A stretch of 64,000 bases of DNA from CAJXMH01 sp964001305 (GTDB lineage Bacteria; Bacteroidota; Bacteroidia; Flavobacteriales_E; Vicingaceae): the NCBI GenBank assembly GCA_964001305.1, contig CAXFAI010000013.1, forward strand, positions 1 through 64,000, read 5' to 3'. A model generated the notes under the pieces. It saw only the letters and a program-made list of their open reading frames with translations, searched no databases and had not been told where the DNA came from. The translations under genes were made by a program, and so were the position numbers. Below are positions 32,403 to 43,500 of this stretch, piece after piece (within the stretch, counting starts at the first letter, position 1; the number at the start of each line of letters is the position of its first letter).

Positions 32403-35400
32403 TTATCGTTTTAGCGTAATGGTTCCTTTAAAGCTGTTTGTTGAGTTTAATGGGTCTTGTAGCAGATAATAATAAACTCCTTCAGGAAGTTGCTCACCTG
32501 CTGAAGTACCATCCCAATTGTTGCTGTAATTTGACTTCTTGTTATACACCAATTCTCCGTTTGACGAGAAAATGGAGATTTCATAATTGGCATAAAGCGC
32601 TACGTTTTGAATCTCCCATTGATCATTTTTCCCATCTCCATTGGGAGAAAAATAAGAAGCTACAGGCAAACTACTTTCCACCTGATCTTGTACAATGACG
32701 ATTACCTCTGCAGTATCTTTCAATCCAGCTAAATCGCTTACCTCCACTTGTATCTCATACTGAGATTGCCCTTCATAATCAAAACTGTTTAAGCTGTATA
32801 AATACCCAGTTTTTGCCTCAACCCTAAAATGAACGCTTGTCCCGATTAAGCGAAACTGTAAACTATCAAAAGCATCTACATCATTGGCTTGCAATTGCCC
32901 AATTAGCGTGGCTGCCGCTGCATTTTCAACAATTACAAATTGTTGATTCTCTATGCTTGGTGCTTCGTTTCCATTTTCCAGATGTAGGCTAAAGCTTTTC
33001 TCGAAAGTGGCTCCGGCTTTGTCCGTGCTTCTAAGTCGTATTTGGAACGTATTCTTGCTTTCAAAATCAAAATTGAACATGCTTTGCAACTCATTGCCAT
33101 TTATGATAAAAGTTGCATTATCATCGTCTCCAGTTCCTGCTACCAATTCATAGGTAAATGCATCTCCCAAATCTTGATCTACCGTAGTAATCAAAGCCAA
33201 TCGACTTCCCGCAGCTGCATTTTCATTAACCATGGTATCACTCAATAAAATGTCTTCGGGACTATCGTTTACATTCTTAATGTTAATGACAAAAGCGGCC
33301 TCTACACTTAAGCCGTCTTGGTCACTGCTTCGAATTCGAACAAATCGCTTTTTCCCATTATTAAAAGCCAAAACAGAATCCACTTCTAATAAATTTCCAT
33401 TGATTCTAAATAAGGCATTATCTGTTGAACCTTGTCCTGCGACTAAGGAATAAGTATGATTGTCGGAGGCATCTACATCTTGGGTGTTTAAATTGGCCAC
33501 AAAGCTTCCTTTAACTGCTTTTTCCAATAAGGTATCAGCTGAAATTGTAAGCGCGCTAGGTGCATCATTGGTATCCAAAATAGTAATGCTTAGCTGTTTG
33601 CTAAATGTTGCCCCTGCTTGGTCTCTAGTTTGGATTTCTATAATGTATAAGGCTTTGCTTTCAAAGTCAAAATTTTGAGCGGTTCTTAATTGGTTGCCAT
33701 TTATTAAGAAAGCCGCATTGTCATTTGTGCCAGTATTCACAAAACTGTAGGTAAATACATCATTGCTATCGGCGTCAGTTGTACTCAAGGTAGAAACAAC
33801 AGTTCCAATGGGTAGATTTTCATTGAATGCAGCAGGCTGTAGGGTAATTTCCGTGGGTTGATCGTTGCTGTTTAATACATGTACAGTAAAGCTTTTCTGA
33901 AATTCTAAACCTCCTTGGTCCAACACTTTTAAACGAATGGAATACGTACGTTTTTGATTATACGATAACAAAGTATTGGTTCTTAATTCGTTTGCTACAA
34001 TGGTAAAAGCGGCATTGTCATCATCACCAAGACCTGTGGCAAAACCATAGGTAAAGCTTTGATTTGGGTCTATATCGCTAGCCGACAAACTGCCAATGCT
34101 CGTGTTCAATGTTGCATTTTCAGGAATTGAATTGTTGGATAAGAAGAGATTAAAGGGAGCATCATTCACATCTTGAACATAAATGGTAAATGCTTTTGAA
34201 AAGGTTTGATTGGTCGAATCTTCCGTTTGAATACGAACAGAAAGTTGATTTTTTACCAACACATCAAAAGAAGCTTGACTAAACAAACTGTCGTTAGATA
34301 TGCTAAAGGAAACATTATCATCCGCCCCATTTCCGTTGACTAAAGTATAAGTGTAGCGATCGTTTGCATCTTGGTCTTGCGAACTTAATTTGCCTACAAA
34401 CTGATTGGTACTTTGTTTTTCAAGAACGCTGTTGCCTGATAAAAACACATCTGTTGGCAAATCATTGGTGTCGTTGATGTGCACAAACAACTGACGGCTA
34501 TATGTTCCTCCATTTCCATCGGAAGATTGTACTTGAACAAAGTAAATCGACTTGCTTTCATAATCAAAAGTGGCTGCTGTTCTTAGCTCATCACCTACGA
34601 TGATAAAACTCGCATTATCGTTAGCACCTAAATTGGCAAAAGTGTAAATGTGTTGATCCAAAACATCTGGGTCAACCGTTGAGAATTTTCCAACCAAAGT
34701 ATTGGGCGGCAAGTTTTCATTGATTGAATTCGGCAGTAAACTAATATCTGTTGGAGCGTCGTTTGAGTTTACAACAGTAATGATAAATGGCTTTTCAAAA
34801 AACAAGCCTTGATTGTCTGTCGTTCTAAGTCGAATGGTATAAGTGGATTTTATATTCACATCAAACAAGGTGTTCGACTTTAAGGCATTTCCAACCAAAC
34901 TAAAAGAAGCATTATCTGCATCGCCCGCACCATTCGCAAAAGTGTAGCTAAAGGTATTTCCGGTATCCGGGTCTAAAGAAGTTAATACCCCAACTGTAGT
35001 TCCAATTGCTGAATTTTCGGCTATGCTAGAAGAAGTAAGATTTACATCAGTAGGTGCATCATTCCCATTTGTAATGGAAATGGCAAAGCCTTTCTCGGTA
35101 AATAGATTACTTTGATCGGTACTTCTGATGCGAATAGCGTATTGACTTCTATTTTCAAAGTCAAACGTATCTAGAGTAAACAAACTGTCTTGAAATAATT
35201 GAAAAGCCGCATTATCTGCTGAATTAGCTCCATTTACAAAACTGTATGTAAAAGTGTCGTTGGCATCTTCGTCAGTAGAACTTAGCAAACCAATAAACGA
35301 TCTTGTTTGCAAATTCTCTTGAATCATCTGATTCGACAAGGCAATATCCGTTGGCCCGTCGGTAGTATCTTTTATAATAATGTTTAATTGCTTTTGAAAT

Positions 35401-37556
35401 AATCCTCCATTTCCATCAGAAGCCTGCAGATGGATAAAGTAGTTTGATTTTTGCTCGTAGTTAAATGTGCTAACCGAACGTAATTCATTTCCAACAATGG
35501 CAAAATCAGCATTGTTATTGGTTCCACTTACAAAACTAAAGGTGTGCGTATCCGCAGAATCAGAATCTACAGCAGTTAATAAACCAACCAGTGTATTGGC
35601 AGGCATGCTTTCAAATAGGCTATCGTTCGATAAGAGAATATCAGTTGGCGCATCATTGGCATTTACCACCGTTAGACTAAACACTTTCTGAAACACTCCA
35701 CCAAAGCCATCGTTGGTTTGCAAGCGGACAGAATAGTTTTGTTGTTGGTTGTAATTAAAGGTTTGATTCGCCAAAAGCTTATTATTCGAAATTGTAAAAG
35801 CCAAATTGTTGCTATCCCCAACTCCACTTACCAAACTATAAGTATGAACATCACCAGCATCGGGGTCAAGGGTGCTTAGCAGGCCAATTTCTTGTCCTAT
35901 ATTGATGTTTTCCGGAATAATTTGATTGGAGAGTAAAATGTCTGTTGGAACATCGTTAATGTCTTTAACAGTCAAGCTAACTGCCTTGCTGTAAAGTCCC
36001 CCATTTCCATCATTGCTTTGAATACGAATAGAGTGGCTAGCCTGAGCATTTAAGCTGAGTACTTGTTGGGTAAATAATGAATCGTTTCGAATAAAAAAGT
36101 TAGCGTTATCGGCATCTCCAACTCCACTCACTAAATTGTAAGTAAAGCTATCGTTTGCATCTTGATCACTTGTAAACAGATTTGCTACAAATGAACTAAT
36201 GGGTCTGTTTTCATTCACCGATTGAGTTGAAAGTGTGATATCCGTTGGAGCATCATTCGCATCTTTAATTTCAATGGTAAATTGCTTGCTAAAAGTTCCC
36301 CCGTTCAAATCATCTACTTGAATGTAAATGAAGTATTGATGCTGACTTTCATAGTCGAAGTTGGCTTTGGTTCTCAATTTATCGCCTACAATGTTAAAAA
36401 GGGCATTATCGTTTCCGGCAACATTGTTAAAACTAAAAGCATGGTTCTGACCAAAGTCTTCATCACTCACGCTCAAATTCGCAACTAGGGCATTTATGGC
36501 TAAATTTTCATCTACCGAATCTGAAGAAAGCTGAATATCAGTGGGTAAATCATTGATGTCATTCACTGCAATTTTAAAAGTATCTACAAAAGTGTTGGAA
36601 GCCGCATCTGCTACTTGAATGCGAATGTGATACAAACTTTGCACTTCATAATTAAAGGAAGCTGTTGTTCTCAATTCATTCCCAAAAATGGAAAAACTGC
36701 TATTATCTGAACCACCGGCACCTGTAACCAAACTGTACGTAAAAGTCTCGTTAGCGTCTGAATCTAAAGCAGATAAAGTTCCTACCAATGTAGTGGCGGT
36801 TAAGTTTTCATCAATGGTTGAAGCACTCACCAAAAGAGCTGTTGGCGGATCGTTTAAGTTGCTTACCGAAATCGGAAAAGCTTGTTGGTAGGTACATCCT
36901 TCTGAATCGGTGGTTTGAATTCTCACCGAATAGGAATTCTTCGTTTCAAAATCGGCAGTAAAATTGGCCAAGAGTTGATTTCCTGAAATGGTAAATCGAG
37001 AATTATCTGCGGAACCACTTCCATTTGCAAAAGTGTAAGTATGGCTTTGTGTAAGGTCTAAATCGCTTGTAGAAAGCACACCCACCAACTGAGCTGCGGC
37101 TTGATTTTCTAAAATAGAATCTTTACTCAAACTAATGGCGGTTGGCGCATGATTGGTTCTCACCACAAAAGGCGCTGTGGGAGTTCCGTAAATCGCATTG
37201 TCTTGAAACAAAACCGAATCTATCGATTGATAAAGAGAATCTTGTGCTGCATCGTAAAAAGCAAACTGAATGCTTTCTGCATTTAATTGATTGCTGTAAA
37301 CCGTCATGGTGGCAATGTATCGTCCACCCACGAAGTTTAAGGTCTGACTAGTTCCTCTTAAGGTTCCTTGATGAAAGGCCGCTAATTGATTTGAAGGATT
37401 TGCCAACTCCGTACAATTCACATCGAGCACCGCTGTAACGGTCATGTCATATTGAAAAGCATTTGGATTTACCGTCCAGTTTGGTGCTTGCGCTATGGCC
37501 TTGGAAAATAGAAAGACCGTAAAAAGGGTTAAAATAGTTCTCATCTTCTTTTGCAT
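32403..37556 (-). CDS. Giant cadherin-repeat surface protein with T9SS type B (CHU_C) sorting domain
   Basis: The 1717-residue protein has a signal peptide (1-22), an N-terminal module (about 25-137), then 15 tandem repeats of about 95-100 residues (about 140-1620). Each repeat has the pattern PTDIxLSxxxxxEN, LSxxDxD, FxIxxxxLxT and a closing DxNDxP, the calcium-binding hallmarks of cadherin-like repeats. The last 85 residues are the gliding-motility-associated CHU_C domain (YFSPNGDGKNDQWEI, then NWDGTSAGEQLPEGVYYYLL). It is exported by T9SS and probably forms a long calcium-stiffened adhesin. It follows the 3212-residue protein by 17 bases and precedes PorP/SprF by 24. Repeats are clearly related in protein but diverged, so they are not a recent expansion. 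Confidence 0.93.
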   Translation of the reverse strand: MQKKMRTILTLFTVFLFSKAIAQAPNWTVNPNAFQYDMTVTAVLDVNCTELANPSNQLAAFHQGTLRGTSQTLNFVGGRYIATMTVYSNQLNAESIQFAFYDAAQDSLYQSIDSVLFQDNAIYGTPTAPFVVRTNHAPTAISLSKDSILENQAAAQLVGVLSTSDLDLTQSHTYTFANGSGSADNSRFTISGNQLLANFTADFETKNSYSVRIQTTDSEGCTYQQAFPISVSNLNDPPTALLVSASTIDENLTATTLVGTLSALDSDANETFTYSLVTGAGGSDNSSFSIFGNELRTTASFNYEVQSLYHIRIQVADAASNTFVDTFKIAVNDINDLPTDIQLSSDSVDENLAINALVANLSVSDEDFGQNHAFSFNNVAGNDNALFNIVGDKLRTKANFDYESQHQYFIYIQVDDLNGGTFSKQFTIEIKDANDAPTDITLSTQSVNENRPISSFVANLFTSDQDANDSFTYNLVSGVGDADNANFFIRNDSLFTQQVLSLNAQASHSIRIQSNDGNGGLYSKAVSLTVKDINDVPTDILLSNQIIPENINIGQEIGLLSTLDPDAGDVHTYSLVSGVGDSNNLAFTISNNKLLANQTFNYNQQQNYSVRLQTNDGFGGVFQKVFSLTVVNANDAPTDILLSNDSLFESMPANTLVGLLTAVDSDSADTHTFSFVSGTNNNADFAIVGNELRSVSTFNYEQKSNYFIHLQASDGNGGLFQKQLNIIIKDTTDGPTDIALSNQMIQENLQTRSFIGLLSSTDEDANDTFTYSFVNGANSADNAAFQLFQDSLFTLDTFDFENRSQYAIRIRSTDQSNLFTEKGFAISITNGNDAPTDVNLTSSSIAENSAIGTTVGVLTSLDPDTGNTFSYTFANGAGDADNASFSLVGNALKSNTLFDVNIKSTYTIRLRTTDNQGLFFEKPFIITVVNSNDAPTDISLLPNSINENLPPNTLVGKFSTVDPDVLDQHIYTFANLGANDNASFIIVGDELRTAATFDYESKSIYFVQVQSSDGNGGTYSRQLFVHINDTNDLPTDVFLSGNSVLEKQSTNQFVGKLSSQDQDANDRYTYTLVNGNGADDNVSFSISNDSLFSQASFDVLVKNQLSVRIQTEDSTNQTFSKAFTIYVQDVNDAPFNLFLSNNSIPENATLNTSIGSLSASDIDPNQSFTYGFATGLGDDDNAAFTIVANELRTNTLLSYNQKRTYSIRLKVLDQGGLEFQKSFTVHVLNSNDQPTEITLQPAAFNENLPIGTVVSTLSTTDADSNDVFTYSFVNTGTNDNAAFLINGNQLRTAQNFDFESKALYIIEIQTRDQAGATFSKQLSITILDTNDAPSALTISADTLLEKAVKGSFVANLNTQDVDASDNHTYSLVAGQGSTDNALFRINGNLLEVDSVLAFNNGKKRFVRIRSSDQDGLSVEAAFVINIKNVNDSPEDILLSDTMVNENAAAGSRLALITTVDQDLGDAFTYELVAGTGDDDNATFIINGNELQSMFNFDFESKNTFQIRLRSTDKAGATFEKSFSLHLENGNEAPSIENQQFVIVENAAAATLIGQLQANDVDAFDSLQFRLIGTSVHFRVEAKTGYLYSLNSFDYEGQSQYEIQVEVSDLAGLKDTAEVIVIVQDQVESSLPVASYFSPNGDGKNDQWEIQNVALYANYEISIFSSNGELVYNKKSNYSNNWDGTSAGEQLPEGVYYYLLQDPLNSTNSFKGTITLKR

Positions 37557-37573
37557 GTTTGCTGAATTAAGTG

Positions 37574-40500
37574 CTATAGCTTGATAATCTTTTGAATGTT
37601 AAAGTTTTCACCATCTTGAATGCGGATGTGATACACCCCAGAAGGAAGTCCTTCTCCTCCTTCATCACCCAAAGTCCATTTTATGAAAGACTGACCATTG
37701 GTATTTTCTTGAATGAGGATTCTCCCAAACTCATCAATCAAGCTTAGTTTGGTGTTTTCACTCATTTCAGAAGGAATTTCAATGTAGACTTCATTCACAA
37801 ATGGATTCGGATAAACCCTAACTGAAGTGTTCAATGGCTTTGAAGCTTCAATTTCTGGGCAATCCACTCCTTCCGCTAAACTCAAGCTAAATGGATTTTT
37901 TGCCGTACCCACTAAGGCATTCTTTTGAAAGCTTAAATTTCCTTTCAATTTGCTTTGCTCCATATTTTCCAAATTGAGCAAAGCAAAATCATAACTTTCA
38001 TTTCCATGACCATAAGCGGTAATGAAGTAACGGTAACCTAACTCATCGTTTATTTTTTCCGCAGGCCCCGACAAGGCTCTCAATTCGCCTTGATTGAAAG
38101 CCACTAAAACTATGTTAGAATCTTGCAAAATGGTTTCGCAAGCCTCTAAAGAAACAATCGCAGAAGTGCTGGCTTCAAATTCGTTAGGGTTAAGCGAATA
38201 ACCTTTTATAGTTGGCAATTCAACTGGCACTTCCGATAGATCTTTTAAGCGTAATAATCCAGTTCGAGGATAAACAAAGGAGGAAGCAGTGGTAGTACTC
38301 AATAAGTAGCCTTTAGTAGGCTCTAGTGTCTTTAAACTTCCTATCCAACCGAGGTTTTGATCGTAAAAGGCAAACTGTTGCTGACTTTTGATTAAATCGC
38401 CATTTTGAGCATTGTAATTACCTAATGCCGTGTTAATCGATAAATTTTTCAAGGAAACAAAGCCTATGCGATTCCAACCAGCCACCAAGTTTATGGGCAA
38501 GGTGTCCGGGTCAATGGCAAAACCTTCAAAATCTAAAGTATCGGCTTGAGAGATATGCAACAAGTATGAACTTTCTGCTTTCAAGCCAGTCACGCTTAAA
38601 TTTCCAGTCCAACCAGTGTTGGTTCCGTACTGTGCAAAACTGTTGTTCCCTATGGTTTTAATTAAATCTCCATCTGCAAAATTTAAACCTTCAAAAAAGC
38701 TTTGCAGCTGACTCATTTTTCTCGAATACATTGGAAAGGAAACCCAATTCCAGCCCTGCTTTAAAGCAATAGGCTTCAAAATATTATCCTCCGCATCAAA
38801 ATATTGTGGTGAAACTGGTGTTCCAACCAAACCATTGGTTACAAAATAAATGTTAGGTACTATTTTGGTGTGCAACTCGCCTTTGGCCGAATTCCAAATT
38901 TTAAAACTTATGCTGTCGGCAGAATTACTGTAAACATCTAAAAATGCCATGTATTTATCGTAAGTCGGCATGTATTGTAAATCGGCAACTCCTCTAATTT
39001 CATTGTTGATGTATGCTATCAACTTATCATCTTCATTTGCCGAAACCACCCCATTGATTCGAATTTGACCAATAATTGACATGGAATTTTGATACAAAGC
39101 TGGATTAAAAGCAAAGCTTGGAGCAGTCTTCTTTACCTTGACATTAACCAATAGCTTTTCATCAAAACCGAAGTCTGTATTTAGTAGAATATCTTCAGAA
39201 AAAGTTCCAATATTCAAGCTTTGATTTACAGTAAAAGTGATGGTTTGCGTGCTCAATGGAGCGATGCTTCCGCTAGAAGGGCTTGCTGTTAACCAAAATG
39301 GCAAATTGGTAATGGAAAAGCGTTGCACTTCCCCACCGCTATTCACCACCTTTGAAGTGAAGGTAAGTGTATCGTTAAATTCCTTGCTCAGATTTTTTTC
39401 TACATCTTGCCAAACTACTTGGTTTTTATTGACAAAAGCAATCCATGATTTGGTAGATTCCATGGCATTTCCCTGAAGATCTAAAACGTCCTTTACAGAA
39501 ACAGTTAGCGTTACATTTTCAATGTTTGAAGGGTGATCGGTTGGGCTAATCACAATTTCATCGTTGTTTACATTCCAAGTAAAGCCAACCGACTGAACTG
39601 GCCGCTGCAAAGCAATAGCTGCTGTTTGTGAACTTAAATTAGCTCCATTGGGAACAGCTAAGGTATAAGCCTGTTGCGACTGACCTTGATAGTTTGGTGT
39701 TAGCACAGCTACACCTTGCAAACTGCTATAAGTCTCAAAAGGGAAATAGGCCAATAAACCGAACTCATCTCCGCTTAACCGATTGTACCGATCGAGCTCA
39801 ATACTTTCTGCCAAGCGTGCAGAATTCCAAATTCGAACTTCATCTAAATTTCCATGAAAGAACTGATCAATGCTTTGTTGGGTTCCTGATTCTGAAAACC
39901 TTGCACCTATTGCTAGTTTTGGCGCTCCAAAGCCATTGAAAGCAGAAGCTGCCATGCTATTTTGCTGCAATCCATCAACATAAGCGGTAACATTAGCCAA
40001 GCGATTAACTACCAAGGCAAAATGATGCCAGTTTCCATCGGCAAAATCGGCAGAAACAGCTTCAAAGTTTAGGCCTTGATTCCACAACTGAATACGGTTA
40101 TTGGCATCCATTTCAATGTTCCAACCGTTCGTGTTTATGTCGGTTGACAACTCTTGTCCGCTGCCATTGCTCAACATGCTCATTCTTCTACCCCCATTGG
40201 TTTTAAACCAAAATTCAAGGGTAAAATCTTCGGTGTTGCTAATGGCAATTGTACCCGCTGTATCTACTATGGCGTATTGGTTAACACCATCTAAAGCCAA
40301 AGAAGAACTGCTTGGATTGATTTCCCATTCAGCGAAAAATTGCGCATTTCGCATTCTGGCTTTGTCAACCACCACACTTCCTCTTCCTTCATTCATCGGA
40401 TAATAAGCCGCCAAAGAAGGCTCTCTTCCAGAAAGGCTGACGCCCATTCTAGCTGCAATTTCAGCCGCTGATAAATAGCTTGTCCAAATGCGCAATTCAT

Positions 40501-43500
40501 GAATTGAACCGTTGAAATAATTGGCATTCGAAGAAGCACTTTTCCCAATAAAGGTTTTCCCTGAATTATTGTAGTTTCCAAAAAAGTTGTTTGAAATGGC
40601 CGATTTAGTTGTAGCACCAAAGCGCACAACAATGTCTACCGTTAAATTTTCTTCATCGTAGCTAATTGTATAATGCTTCCATTTTCCCAACTCATTTTCA
40701 ACATAAGTAGAAGTAAACGTTCGATTTCCCAATTGCAATTGAATGGAATCAGAAGCGGTAAATCCGATGGAAAAAGTATTGTTAGCGGATGAGCCTTGCG
40801 ACAAAATGGTTTGAGCTAAGCCAATCTGATTTCTCTTGGCCCAAAACTCAACCGTAAAACTGCCTTCAAAACTGTTCAAGCCATTTGCAATTTCCAGATA
40901 ATCGTTGGTTCCATCAAAACGAATGGCTTTGTCGTTACGCAAGGCTTGGCCATTGGTAACTCCGGTTAATTGAAAATTTTGAAGCGTTAATGAACCAGCT
41001 TCAATTGGCTCGTTAAACTTGATTTTTATGTCATCGTTAGGGTCTAAAATACCATCAGCAGGACTAGGCGTTCCGAAAGGAGATGGCTTGGTTCGATCCA
41101 CAATTCCACCAACGACTTCAGAAAATTCTACCTTATTTGGATTTCCAGGAATGCGACATTCTGAAACCGCCCGAAACTGATAGCTTTGATCAATGAAAGG
41201 CACAAAATCAAAATCATACTGAATAAATGATTGCCCTCTTGGAATAATTAAAGCCGAAGAATCCCCAGCTTGAAACTGTGCTCTTACATCAGCTGAATCT
41301 TTGTACCATGCGGTAGGTAATGTTCTCCATGCCGACTGAGAAGAAGGTTTGTATTGCAAGTCTATTTTATATAAACCTGAGTAATTGATGTCGTAATTAT
41401 CAATGGTAATCGGCAAAGCCCCATTAAAGTTTGAGTTAAACACAAATTGATTATCAGGTGCAGAGATTTGTAATTCAGTACAAGAAGGTAGAAAACTTGC
41501 CGAAATACTTACTTCGTCATAAATATCCTTGAAAGCAGCTGTGCCTGAAGCAAACTGACAAACCGAGTGAAGCAAAATCACAATACTGTCGTATTCAATA
41601 GCAGCGGGCCCTCTTTCAATCGTAAGTTGTTTGTTGATAGAAGAATTAGCTGGTATGGCAAAATCTCGATTTGGATCTAACCCATCTACTTTTATAATGG
41701 CACCATTAGGGTTTGTGCCTTCCAAGACTTTTAAGGAATAGACATTATCGAAACTGGTAGGATTTTGTAAAGTCAAGTTGAAAACCCCAGGACTATTGGC
41801 TGGAATGTTTGCTAGATTAGAAGGAAATACGGACAAACCAGGGTCTTCGGTAGGAATGGTAGCATTATCTATTTTGGTTCCTGGTAAGTAATATTTGGTA
41901 GTGGTAGAATCTTGGTAAGGGCAAGAAGTTTGTCCACCTCGAACGCTAAAAGAAGGAGAAAAGCCATCCTTACCTTTAAAAACATCAATGGAGGTAACGT
42001 CATCCCCATCGGAATCTTTCAGCGTATAAGAAATGGTATTGGAAACCGCTGTTCTAAAACTGGCATTTCCATTGGTAGAAAGAGAAACTTTCATACCTGC
42101 AGAAGCTCCCAAGCCTGAACCCCCGACTTCCGATTTTACTTCCACGGCCGCTTGGGCACTCAAGTTTGCAGACCAATTAATCGTAGTTGTTGTATCCTTT
42201 ACCGTTGTTTCTGATTCTGATAAATTCACACCACTTGAAATGGAGATGTTTTTCATAGGAGGCTTGCTCATGGCTTCAACTTTCTCTCGCTCATTTCGGG
42301 CCAAAGCATCTACCCACAAACGAATCTGCTGATTATACCACCAAACACTATCAACCCCTTCAATAATCGTTTCCGTTTTCGGAACCGTAACATAACCTAC
42401 CTCAAGCTGACCGGTAATAGAATTCCTACCAAACTGTACTTCTCTGACATTATACGTTCGTGTGGTTACCTCATAACCATGAAATTGATAACTTAAACCC
42501 GCACTGTCTTCAGCCGTATTTAATTCATGGTCTGGTGTAAGGCTTCTAAACTGGGCAGGAGCAGTACTTCCGGCTGCCGTTAAAGTTGGGTCATCATTGC
42601 TTTTTCCATAATCAGGACCAGAAGTAATGTACTTGGTATAGAGAGGCTGTCCGTTGGCCTTTACTGCAGAATCTAAATAATTGTTACGCAACAATTCTAG
42701 GTTGGGAATAACGAATTCTTCGATGCTTCTTTGGGTATAAAAAAACTCTGTTCCATATCCTCCGGGCACTACGTACATGGATTTTTTTCGAGCAAACTTT
42801 AGCCTTTTTGTAGGAGAAACTTGAAAAGCACTTCCTACACAACTCACATTTGGATTTCCACATTGAGCCTCATCAACGAGGGTAATTAAATTTGAAAGGC
42901 CAAAGTCCATGTTCATGGAGCGGCCAATAAAAATATCGGCATCAGCGCCCACAAACTCAATTCCATTACCAGTAGAAACGGAGGTGTTTAAAGTTGTTGA
43001 TTCTATAAATTCCCCACCTGCACCAATGGAACTTTCTACACTCACTCCAGTTCGTGCTGTTGCACTCACTTCTGAATCAATGGAAATCACTCCGATTGGA
43101 TCAGACAAAGAAAAAGCCGTACCTGCTTTAATGCTGTTTTCAGTAAAAGCAGCAGCCCCAGCAGTAACATTAAAAGAAACTGAATTGGTTTGAGAAACGC
43201 CTTGTTCCCAAGTGGCAAAACTCTCTGAACCGGGTGGATCTCGCAAAACCATAGTCACCACTTGAGGGCCTAAAGTGGCAAAAGTTCCACCCAAAGGAAC
43301 TGCACCTAACACACGAGCAACTAAAGGTGAATTATTAGGATTTGGCAACCATTGAACCGTTCCATTATTTGTAACCAACTCTACTTCTAAACTTTGCGTA
43401 AAACTTAAATTGGTATCCAATAAGTTTTCAGTTGCATTGGCTGGGCCTACCGTAAATTGATAGTCGTAAACTCCGTTAAAACGGTTGGTATCTGTTGGAG

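Noticed and set aside
32403..37556. Recent tandem DNA duplication
   Set aside because: The 15 cadherin-like repeats are similar in protein but the DNA is well diverged, so they are an old domain array, not a recent expansion or assembly artefact.
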